Below, piece after piece: positions 52,301-60,600 of a stretch of DNA of 64,000 nt. Below the pieces are notes generated by a model. The model worked only from the letters and a program-made list of their open reading frames with translations, did not search any database and was not told the origin of the DNA. Within the stretch, counting starts at the first letter, position 1, and the number at the start of each line of letters is the position of its first letter. The stretch spans positions 62,001 through 126,000 of the forward strand of contig CAXIUP010000174.1 in the NCBI GenBank assembly GCA_964035015.1, written 5' to 3'. Made by a program: the position numbers and the translations under genes. The stretch comes from Corallium rubrum. Its lineage: Eukaryota; Cnidaria; Anthozoa; Scleralcyonacea; Coralliidae.

Positions 52301-53721
52301 TCCAACGCTGTTTTCGGATTTCCCATCTACTGATCAGAAAATTTTGTAGCCTGAAAAGACTATGTAGCACTATATTTAGATACGTCATTCACTTTAACGC
52401 CCGTAAACAGAAAAATTGTCTTTGGACTTGAGTCAAATCAATCAATTTAAAATTGTAAAGGTGAGGTTCATACTGATCGATGCAGAATTTTACGGGGAAT
52501 CCAACGCTGTTTTCGGATTTCCCATCTACTGATCAGAAAATTTTGTAGCCTGAAAAGACTATGTAGCACTATATTTAGATACGTCATTCACTTTAACGCC
52601 CGTAAACAGAGAAATTGTCTTTGGACTTGAGTCAAATCAACCAATTTAAAATTGTAAAGGTGAGGTTCATACTTGTCGATGCAGAATTTTACGGGGAATT
52701 CAACGCTGTTTTCGGATTTCCCATCTACCGATCAGAAAATTTTGTAGCGTGAAAAGACTGTGTAACACTATATTTTGATACGTCATGCACTTTAACGCGC
52801 GTAAACAGAAAAATTATGTTTGGACTTGAGTCAAATCAATCAATTTAAAATTGTAAAGGTGAGCTTCATACTGATCGATGCAGAGTTTTACGGGGAATCT
52901 AACGCTGTTTTCGGATTTCCCATCTACCTATCAGAAAACATTGTAGCGACAAATTACTGCTCGGCTGTCAGACTAATAGTTTGTTATTAATTCGAAGGAG
53001 AATATATTAAAGTCTAGCAATCTTAAAACATAAGTTTACTTGAAGAAGTATTGTTTATATGCACGTAAATGTCTTAAATTATCGACTGTGAGTTATTATT
53101 TTTTGTTAAAGTTGGATTGAACAAGTTAAAAGACCGGCGAAACCGATTATTCTGCGAAGCCGACTGCTGCTCGAGCGCTCCCCCCTGGAAGCGTCATCGC
53201 GAAATTGAATTGGCAGCTATCTTAATTGGCAGTGAATTGGCAGCTGGCGAATTGGCAGCTAACTTCACGGGGTTTTTCGAGAGCCTTTTCTCTTGAATAT
53301 AATCCTGTTCTGCCTTGTGCAATTTATCTTCGAGTCCTTTGATTGCTTGATTTGCTCCTCGAGAATATTTCGTTCTTCTTTCCTTTCGACTTAGATTTCT
53401 AAACGACTCACGCTTCTGTTTGTTTCTGCGACTCCTTTTCTTTCGTAGCAATTCTATGTTTCTTCTAGTTGACTTGCCAGAAGTGGAGGTGGCGACGTTA
53501 ACTGCTTGGCTTTCAAGATGCTGATTTTGGTATGGCCGATCGTCAGCAAGCGAAAAACCGCTCGCACGATCTGCTAATAAGCACGGTAAAGGCGCATTAG
53601 CTTGACCATACTTACTAACAGCGAACCCGACAGCATTGCAGTGAGACATCTTCGAGTTCTTTCCCTCCATTTCGAATGATTTCTGGCGCCAAAGCCAGAT
53701 GACCAAAGGTTCAAAGTGCAT
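28538..53721 (-). CDS. Transposon-borne protein kinase with basic coiled-coil N-terminus, exon 1 split by a 21.9 kb insertion
   Basis: Exon 1 runs 53721-53275 and, past the inserted element, 31386-31334. Exon 2 is 30286-30087 and exon 3 is 29109-28538. Removing the insertion with one TTTCGAGA copy gives 1272 nt, exactly 424 codons, with GT/AG junctions in phase. Predicted residues ~75-165 are strongly basic and helical (RKKRSRRNKQKRES, then a coiled coil). The kinase domain shows a glycine loop GKGAFG (189-194), VAVK Lys209, a candidate helix C Glu223, catalytic loop HNDIKGDN (Asp302, Asn307), DFG (323-325) and APE (354-356), so all key catalytic residues are present. The HND in place of HRD and the short tail to residue 423 are notable. 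The class is probably tyrosine-kinase-like or divergent Ser/Thr; the substrate is unknown. As it stands, the insertion introduces stop codons and would abolish the full-length product. Confidence 0.85.
29285..29670. repeat. Imperfect inverted-repeat element in kinase intron 2
   Basis: CATGGGAAAACATATTAACC near 29320 pairs with the segment ending at ~29637, and TAGTTCTGAAGAGAACTG near 29363 pairs with CAGTTCTTTTCAGAACTA near 29580. The outer arms are weaker. Non-coding. Confidence 0.55.
31395..31719 (+). repeat. Left 325-bp outer inverted repeat of the foldback element
   Basis: The first ~70 bp contain four copies of a GCTGCCAATTC-like word (candidate transposase-binding sites). A unique segment with GCGCTCGAGCAGCAGTCGGC and an AT-rich inner part follow, up to where the satellite starts. 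Confidence 0.9.
31720..47525 (+). repeat. ~199-bp satellite array, about 79 monomers
   Basis: Monomers share landmarks GTAGATGGGAAATCCGAAAA, CCCCGTAAAATTCTGCATCG, CCTCACCTTTACAATTTTAA, TTGATTTGACTCA and TTAAAGTGCATGACGTAT. Monomer types differ by a few diagnostic bases (GCGCG or GGGCG; TTACACAG, CGACACAG or CTACATAG). The types recur in higher-order patterns: ~995 bp (five monomers) at 32.5-35.5 kb, ~2,582 bp (thirteen) at 38.7 versus 41.3 kb, and 397 bp near 40.4-41.1 kb. The last monomer near 47.4-47.5 kb is degenerate. No coding capacity. Confidence 0.95.
47526..49479. other. Central spacer of the foldback element
   Basis: AT-rich unique sequence between the opposing satellite arrays. Open frames are short (at most ~100 codons) with no recognisable domain, so it does not encode a transposase. 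A C/G-rich pair at ~47800-47860 and ~48165-48215 (GAGGCCG versus CGGCCTCC with long C runs) may be ends of a further small nested insertion. Confidence 0.6.
49480..52949 (-). repeat. ~199-bp satellite array, inverted, about 17 monomers
   Basis: The same monomer family as 31720-47525, in opposite orientation. The outermost monomer next to the TIR (CATCTACCTATCAGAAAACA) matches the outermost monomer of the left array, so the arm is continuous across TIR and satellite. Monomer variants also recur here, but the array is less than a quarter as long as the left one. Confidence 0.95.
52950..53274 (-). repeat. Right 325-bp outer inverted repeat of the foldback element
   Basis: Reverse complement of 31395-31719 with about two mismatches by eye (CGACTGTGAG against CTCACAATCG, and TTTATATGCAC against GTGCATATGAA). 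Such identity suggests a recent insertion or ongoing arm homogenisation. Confidence 0.9.
53275..53721 (-). CDS. Kinase gene, 5' part of exon 1
   Basis: Starts at ATG 53721, the first ATG downstream of a minus-strand TATAAATA at 53785-53792. Encodes a Ser/Ala-rich start, then a highly basic segment (KKRSRRNKQKRES, RKERRTKYSRG), then the beginning of a coiled coil, up to QEKRLS where TTTCGAGA and the inserted element follow. Beyond that point the open frame runs ~27 codons into the inserted TIR, reading repeated LAANS-type residues that are not part of the native protein. Confidence 0.8.
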
Positions 53722-54111
53722 TTTAACCGGATATTAACAGATGAGCGGGAAGTTGGCCCTCTACTATAAAATCTGTTCAGTGGATATTTATAAAATTGCA
53801 AGTTTTAGAATCCTATCTGATTCCATATGTAACTGGCATAGCTACATAAGTTACAAACATATTTTCTGAAAGGCTATGGTATTCTAAAAGGTTTTAAAAA
53901 TAAGCGAGTCAATGGCATCACCACCGGCTAATAGGTATATCGATATCTAATTTAGGGGGTCTTATGTACCAACCATATATAAAAACAAGTCATCGCGCAC
54001 CAATTATTCAAAATTGCGCTCATTTTCCAACAGCCAGTTGCAGGTTTGCTTCGTGGTGCTAGGTTGTTGAACAGCGAATTTTTTACTTTGATCTCGCACC
54101 AACTGCGTTAA
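53722..54111. promoter_or_regulatory. Divergent promoter region of the kinase and coiled-coil genes
   Basis: 390 bp separate the two start codons. A minus-strand TATAAATA (53785-53792) lies ~65 bp from the kinase ATG, and a plus-strand TATATAAAAA (53976-53985) lies ~130 bp from the ATG at 54112; the two boxes are ~184 bp apart. Co-expression of the two genes is inference. Confidence 0.55.
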
Positions 54112-56888
54112 ATGGCTACAACGGATGCCCATGATACAAATAGGCAAGGAGGTCAAGATCAAGTGCTGATTCTCCTTGAGGAAATTGCGCGCACAAATCA
54201 GAAGTTGAATGAGGAGAATCGTGTCCTGCGGGAAGAGTTGAAGCAGAGAGATGAGAAAAATCGTCAGGCATTTGCGAGTTTGGAACAAAAGCTGGGTGAA
54301 GCGACAAATCAATCTCCTCCCGAAACCAAAAGAAAACGACGAAGAGTGCAAGAAGTGCGAGTGCCTACGCAATGTCGGGTAATTCACTTTATATTTTTGA
54401 AATATTTTTGTTTGTCGGTTGATGTTCCTCGATTAATGAATGAAATACACAGTTTCTAAAGCCACTTCAGATTTAATACATGTTCTGTTTACACGCGCGC
54501 GATTTTTTCGATTTTTTTTCAACCTGACGTATGCGATTGAATGGATACACTTGTTACGAAAGTACTGATCTACTAAAACGGGCACCGTGCGTAAATCAAT
54601 ACTTTTGTAAGTCATCAACTCAATCACATACGTCAGAATGAGAAAGAGCATTGACGTACGGCAGGGTGAGGGCGGTGTGTGTGGGGGGGGGGGGGGGAGA
54701 TAGAGCTTTTACGGTAAATTCCAAGTTTTGCTAGAAAATATGCTATTTTCTATATTTTACTCATTTGCTACACTTACTTAAAAAAAATATTGTTTTCACC
54801 ATTGGAAGATAGAATTCATATCTTTGTGCCATCATCACATCATGTAATATCCTCTAGTTATTATATATTAATTTTTTTCTAGAGAATTACAAAACAAGTC
54901 TACAAAACTTTGTTGCAACGAGATGATTTCCTTGGTTTCACTCTCACAGAAAGGTACATCGAGTATATTTGAATATATTTAATTCTTAATAATTATTATA
55001 GTATAGACCACTTACAGAGTTCAGATAGATAAAATGTCAAATAATAATAGGGGCATCGGAAGCTCACCTGGTAATTTATAAGGTAATACCATGATTGACT
55101 TGGTTTCTTTTGTTCTCACTGATTTCCCTGATTTGGGGAAAATTTCTAATTTTCTCCTCATTCACATGCATGAGTGAACATCAAATTTTCATTCAATTTT
55201 ACTCCTCACAAGGGACATTAAGCATGAATATCATGGTATTACAAACTCATACCATGACTTGAGGGAAATTAATGATTAAATTTTGCCTTAGCCTCGGGAA
55301 GATTTGTAAAACAGCTGAGGGGAAATTTAATCCTGTAATTTCCCTCAAGTCATGGTATAATACTTATAATACTTACTGTATATAATTTGCTTGGTATACA
55401 TTTTGATACCCTGGATACCAGCTAGCAGTGCGAAGATCAGAAAGAAGATGTCAGGGCATTTTCTAATGATCATTTTGAAATAAAATATCATCTGTCCTAT
55501 TTATTTTTTTATAGTGTTCTATCTAATAGCAACAAGGAAATAATTGAGGGTGTTGTTAGAGAAGTACAGCAATATCAAGGGCAGGAGAATGGTGGATGGT
55601 CTCAGTTGCAAATTGAAAGTATGTACTGTGTTAAAGTGATATAATTATACTGTCTCAGCTGGCTCTTGAAATTTTCCAGGCAGTGGTCACCTTTTGCATT
55701 TAAAGCCACAGGAAAACCAATGGTTGCCCATGGATGTAAGTGGGTAATTGCAGCTGCCCAACAGAAATTTCAAGATTTGTATGTTCAACATAAACAGTTT
55801 CTATATGAAAATCTAATAGCAATTACTTTCTTATACTTTTAGGAAGTGCAATAAGAAATTTCCTAATCTATGCGAACAAATTCGTATCATAGGAGCTCTT
55901 ATAGTTTTCTGTATGAATTTGATGATCAAAATCTAATAGGAATTCGGACCTATTGGATTTTTGTATGGGTGAATAGCCTTGATATATAAGTGGCTAGTAA
56001 ATTAATTCAAACAGGAGTATTTCTAATGTGACAAAATATCAATGAAATTTAGGAATCAAGTTTTGTTTTAAAACAAAGTATTGGACTACTGTATAGGTTT
56101 ATAGTTTATATTGCCCAGAAAGGAAAACCAAGATTTAATTAATGGCAAAGAGTACTGCGTATAAAATACAATGTAGCCTGCATGTGCACATCCAGAAATT
56201 CTGGCAGGTTTTCTAAATGTGCACAGAGGCTATGTACAGTACATATAAAAGTCAGTTTCATAATACCACAATGCTTCTACAACTGCTTATTTATAGTGTT
56301 ATAAAATGCCATGATTAATATTAATGACAAATTCTTCTTACTTTACAGCTGTACTGAAAAGATATTTCATCTCTTTGTATGAAAAGGAAAAGAAAACAAT
56401 TGAGGGAAAGTATCAGGCCCATAAAAAGAACTGTAGAAGGAACTGTCGGAAAAGAGATGTATGTTTAGAATTTGGATGATAATTTATTCAATATAATAAT
56501 TGAGCATGCTCACTTAAAAAGTCACATCAGTAATTATTATCGGACCTTTTCACAAATAATTATTACTTGAACACTTTTTAATTTTTCAATAAAAGGAACA
56601 AATTAACCCTTTCACCACCGTGGTGGCCCATTACTATTTTACTCTTGCTGACGCCATACGATTTTACTCGTCAAGGGAGAAGGTCTGGTGGTGAAAGGGT
56701 TAAAATAGAAAGAAGGAATTCACTATGCCCTGTAGGTATTGTTTGTTTATCTATTGGTAAGAGTTAGCTGCTAGCTGTTGTTAATTAACGACATATCTTT
56801 AGTTCATTTTTTTGCAGCGCTTTTAGGGCTTTCAAACTACTACAATTGGTTGTTTTCTAAGGGTTCAGCCTTTTTTTGATACACACAC

Positions 56889-56921
<33 letters not shown>

Positions 56922-57212
56922 AATGTTTACAACACGAGCGGCCGTGTTGTATTGAATATACAATCACAAGCCGAAATAAACAACTTGTGAAATGAATAAA
57001 TAGTAAAAATCCTTTTGGGATATTGAGATGCTAATTTGCTAATTAGCTACAAGCACTAGTGGTTGTATCAGAAGAGTATACATCCACCAGTGGTTGTAAC
57101 TAATTAGCATCATTGGTTTTAGTTTGTATGGGGTTTACAGGGGTATACATGTGATGTAATTTCTGAAATTGGATTGGCTGCAAAACTCATGAATTAGTAA
57201 TGAATTTCACAA

Positions 57213-57269
<57 letters not shown>

Positions 57270-57880
57270 TATACCAATAAGTGTTTGTAACAAAAAGGCG
57301 TAAGGTTCTAGAGCGCTCGATACCATTATAGGTACAGTAGAGCGGAATATAATTAAGATTTAATGCTGTGTCGCTACTCCGAGTTTCACGCTTTCGCGAT
57401 CTTCAGCCTGAAGATCACGAAAGCGTGAAACTCGGAGTAGCGACACAGCATTAAATCTTAATTATATATATATATATAACATTGACTCACATTTCTTTTG
57501 ATTCTTTTTTAACCATTTGATATCTTAATTATTTCCAGAAACTGACCAGAAGAACTCTTGCATTGGAGAAGGCTAATTGGAGTGTCAAAAAACGAGGCAG
57601 AGTTGCTGAAGTTCTAGTAGATGATGCCATGTCGAGTGAGGAAAGTTGCACCGAGACCAACAGTGACGGAAATTCAAAAGTTGTGGCATACAATATAAGG
57701 CGCCTTGCCTGGGAAAGTGAACGCTTCAAAAAGGCGAAAAAAGATCTGGATTCAGCATATAATAAACATTTAACTGAAAGGGCAAAAAGCAGAATTCTCC
57801 CACGCCGTGAAAATGTTAGTCAGCCATCAACTCGTCCAGAACCAAATGATTTTCCTGAGTGGGCACTCATGCGTGCATAA
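54112..57880 (+). CDS. 297-aa coiled-coil basic protein, candidate CACTA accessory DNA-binding protein
   Basis: Five exons: 54112-54378, 54883-54953, 55515-55618, 56349-56458 and 57539-57880. All have GT/AG junctions and phases 0, 2, 1, 0, totalling 894 nt (298 codons with stop). Residues ~15-65 form an acidic/basic coiled coil (LLEEIARTNQKLNEENRVLR). KRKRRR at ~74 is a likely nuclear localisation signal. Exons 2-4 encode a helical domain with conserved-looking aromatic residues (LKRYFISLY) and a CRRNCRKRD basic cluster. The C-terminal third is charged and ends PEWALMRA. I do not recognise the family. Its position in a CACTA element with a separate transposase, plus basic coiled-coil character, suggests a role like plant TnpA, which binds subterminal repeats; this is inference. 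The open frame persists past the first splice site, but with no sensible sequence. Confidence 0.75.
56603..56703. repeat. 101-bp MITE with TTAACCCTTTCACCACC ends, in intron 4
   Basis: The left end TTAACCCTTTCACCACC and the right end GGTGGTGAAAGGGTTAA are exact inverted repeats, with TTAA at both borders. The interior ACGCCATACGATTTTACTCG belongs to the family seen near 13840, 14720, 60365 and 63440. Confidence 0.8.
57218..57262. repeat. AT microsatellite in intron 4
   Basis: About 22 AT dinucleotides. A shorter tract is at ~56890-56915. Low-information sequence. Confidence 0.9.
57347..57466. repeat. 120-bp near-perfect hairpin in intron 4
   Basis: ATATAATTAAGATTTAATGC on the left pairs with the right end, and the match continues through TGTCGCTACTCCGAGTTTCA and CGCTTTCG to a loop of only a few bases at ATCTTCAGCCTGAAGAT. 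One mismatch is visible (GCGATC against GATCAC). It sits 73 bp before the final exon. Confidence 0.85.
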
Positions 57881-58065
57881 ACTTTTATCAAATATGCACA
57901 TTTTTAACTTATTCTCTCTCTTTTGAATATAAATATTAATACCTATAGTTAGTTGACTTGTTCGGCTATAGCTTGGTGTCCTAAGGTTTATATAATCAGC
58001 TGGTACAACGCACGATCGATCGAGTGAGTTTAGAGTAGTTCAAAATTACTTTGAATAACTAAGAC

Positions 58066-58338
58066 CATGTCCCACGAGGCAATTTTCCTTGCAACTTGCA
58101 ACGCAATTTTTGTCAAAAAAATATTGCAAGTTGCAGTGGGGGTGTCACACGCTGCAACTTGTCTCGTAGCGTTGCGAAAAGTAGAAGCTGCTTCTACTTT
58201 CTCTGCGACTGGCAACGCAATTTTTCGCTGCGAGACTAGTTGCAAACATGGGGTGTCACACGAGGAAATCTTTCTTGCAACTTGCAATACAACGCCATTG
58301 CGTTGCAAGTTGCAAGGAAAGCTGCCTCGTGTAACATG
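58066..58338. repeat. 0.27 kb MITE with TTGCAACTTGCAACGCAA arms
   Basis: The left end ACGAGGCAATTTTCCTTGCA pairs with the right end TGCAAGGAAAGCTGCCTCGT. The interior has repeated TTGCAACTTGC-type words and two GGGGTGTCACACG segments. Non-coding, between the coiled-coil gene and the CACTA right end. Confidence 0.75.
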
Positions 58339-58689
58339 GCAATAAGCTAAGTACAGCTTGGGTTCACATAAATGTCATAAACTTTCGAATTTCCTTCTCC
58401 TTTATTTTATATAATGCCAATGGAATTAATGTTAGTGTGTTGTAGAATGTTTTAATTTCAATAAATATCATTTAAAACTACTTGGTCTGGTGATTTTAAT
58501 CAATGTTGTTGTATTGATCATTTACGGAAAGTTTTCATTTGCGCATCCAAATAACTGAAATCTCTATATCTCACCGGCGCGTAAAGTAGAAATTTAAAAG
58601 ATTTTTTCTTTTTTTTTTAAAAAAAGAATAATATGACGACAGTATTCCAAAACAAATAATTAGGAATTTATCATTCAGTAAAGTTCACC

Positions 58690-59087
58690 TATATCTGTAT
58701 TTCTTGACATTTACGCAAGCCTTAAATATATATTAAATATACATTTAAGTGGATTTAGTGAACCTTTAAGGTGGGTTATATGTATCATAAATCAGTAATT
58801 GTAAAGATTTAATGGTTTTTAATGAGCTTTAAGGGAACTTAAATCTCTATTTCCTTTACATTTAGGTAGTCAATTAAAGCTTAACTAAATGTAAAATTAC
58901 AGAGAATTAATGAGCATTTAAGGGTACCCATAAATGGTTCATAAATCGGCTTTAAATGAGCACTTAAATGTCACTTAAAGTTATATTTAATAAATTTAAG
59001 TGTACCTTAAAGGCACATTAATTGGTTCAATACGTTAGCTTTAATGAGCATTTAAGGTAACTTAATTTTCTTATTTCGTCCTGTGGG
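58690..59087. promoter_or_regulatory. Right subterminal motif cluster of the CACTA-like element
   Basis: Dense CTTTAA, TTAAAG, CATTTAAG and CACTTAAA words in both orientations across ~400 bp, mirroring the left end. It terminates in ATTTCGTCCTGTGGG. Confidence 0.7.
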
Positions 59088-60247
59088 GGGGGATGGACAC
59101 ATCCCCCCACTTTTTGGACATGGGGGGGTGCCTATATAATTACCCCCCACTTTTCGCTTCGAAAAATTGAAATTAAAATGCCTAAATAATAATCTTTGAA
59201 TCTTTTCCAGTATTTCTCTTTATGATATTAACGCAACACTTAGCCATGTGGTCTTAGCGCAAATATACCGAACTCCGATCACTAATTTACTCTTACAAAT
59301 TATTAAACGTTTTCTCAAACCATCAATCCATGTTAAATTGAACGGCAAAATGAAAGTCTAATCTCACTTGGACCGAAATATTTCTTGCAAATGGTGCGAT
59401 ACACTGCTAAAATTGTGATTTAAGACTTTATATTTTGCCAAAAATGCCCTCAAAATGCAGGAAATGCCGTTTCAGAGACCCAAAATTCAAAAATTTTCCG
59501 GGGGGGCACGTCCCCGGACCCCCTAGAATACTCGGGCTTCCCCCTCGTCCCCCCCCCCCCCCCCCCGCACTTCCAGCAAGCGATTGTCGCCCTTGGGGAC
59601 GGACCAGAATGTTTTGTTTCTGCCAAACCAGCTGTGCTCGAATTTTTCTTTATGAGCGAAGCCCCGAGCCGACCAACATGAGACAAATTATATCTAGCGT
59701 GTTTGATATCAGAGAATCTTGCTGATTCTATAAGGGACTGTGGCACAGTCTAGGCGAATTGTAACCAGTTAACTGAACTATCTTCGATTGTCTGATAGCC
59801 AGCAGCACACGAAAGCTACTGGCTGAGCTAACCGCCTCGCAAGGCCATTTGTTGAGCGAGGTTCTCTCCTGTGCGCGTCGTTTTTCCTGAGAATTCTACC
59901 TCGAGCTATGACGATCGCTGAAAGCTGAGACGACAGAGCACGAGACAAATTATACCTATCGTGTTTGATATCAGAGAATCTTGCTGATTCTATGTCTGTT
60001 GTTGAATTATATGTCTTATGTCCAATTTCCCGTTTTTGGTAGTGAAGCATTGAAAGGTCGTCAATGTGCCTTCGTGTACGTTTTCACGTGTATTTATTGT
60101 ATCATCGTTGTGGTTCTGTTGAAACATGGAGTTATGGCATCGTCGACCGCATTAATAGCATGTTTTTACATTATTTTGCGTGGGGGTTAACGATTTACGA
60201 CAGACGCAAGCAATTTCACTTTGGTTATACTACTGTAGTACTGCTAG
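59088..60247. other. Flank of the CACTA element: older C/G-run-rich insertion debris
   Basis: The sequence is not part of dispersed repeat copy B, which resumes at 60248, so with 21582-21608 it is probably an older insertion into which the CACTA element landed. It has G/C runs near 59086-59130 and 59500-59570 and words such as GGGGACGGACCAG. A 53-bp direct repeat (59680-59732 and 59942-59994, core GTGTTTGATATCAGAGAATC) lies within it. No gene is recognised. Confidence 0.5.
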
Positions 60248-60465
60248 TACTTAGAAATAATCTTAGATAATAACCACATTCAAAAGTATTCATCTTTATC
60301 AGTGACAATCACCGATTCACAAACGCATTGTTGTTGTAGGACAACTTGATCTTTTTACTCTGTCTAACGCCAGACGATTTCACTCGTCAAGGGAGGACGT
60401 CTTGGAAAGCTATGCATGAAAGACTAATGCTCGATTTTATTCATTCTGAGTTTAACACAAATTCG
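60248..60465. repeat. Dispersed repeat copy B, right part
   Basis: It continues copy B with TACTTAGAAATAATCTTAGA, CAACTTGATCTTTTTACTCT and ACGCCAGACGATTTCACTCG to GAGTTTAACACAAATTCG, parallel to copy A at ~13722-13935. Confidence 0.75.
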
Positions 60466-60600
60466 GGCTTTACCTCCGTGTAAAAACCTCACGAGTTACG
60501 TCACACAAGTGATTATACGAGATACGTCACCCAACTATGTACGAGTTACGTCACCCAACTTATTATAAGATAACTAATTCCTGATATCGATATATTAATT

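Larger units (their letters stand above)
31395..53274. mobile_element. 21.9 kb foldback-type element carrying inverted satellite arrays
   Basis: It begins AACCCCGTGAAGTTAGCTGC and ends with the exact complement. TTTCGAGA flanks it on both sides (31387-31394 and 53275-53282), a perfect 8-bp target duplication that closes the kinase reading frame when collapsed. The outer 325 bp are inverted copies differing at about two positions by eye. Inside are a long satellite array (31720-47525), a ~2 kb centre and a shorter inverted array (49480-52949). No transposase frame is present. An 8-bp duplication is shared by hAT, P-type and some MULE elements; foldback and Galileo-type elements also have long tandem-repeat-bearing arms. 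The superfamily cannot be fixed from this sequence. Confidence 0.9.
21609..59087. mobile_element. 37.5 kb CACTA/EnSpm-like transposon with three genes and a nested foldback element
   Basis: The ends are 15-bp perfect inverted repeats, CCCACAGGACGAAAT at 21609-21623 and its complement at 59073-59087, and similarity continues inward through TTAATTACCTTTAATG-like sequence. GGG stands directly outside both ends (21606-21608 and 59088-59090), fitting a 3-bp CACTA target duplication, although the G run on the right makes this ambiguous. Both ends carry dense TTTAA/TTAAAG subterminal motifs, typical of CACTA elements. Inside are a TNP2-type transposase (+), a protein kinase gene (-) and a coiled-coil protein gene (+), plus several MITEs and a 21,880-bp foldback element. 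Without the foldback the element would be ~15.6 kb. The TIR does not begin with the classic CACT. Confidence 0.85.

Noticed and set aside
53194..53274. C-terminal LAANS-rich end of the 175-codon frame at 53194-53721
   Set aside because: These codons lie in the foldback TIR, not the kinase gene; the native exon continues at 31386.
58030..58345. 92-codon frames on both strands
   Set aside because: Coincide with a MITE rich in TTGCAACTTGCAACGCAA words; open because of the repeat.
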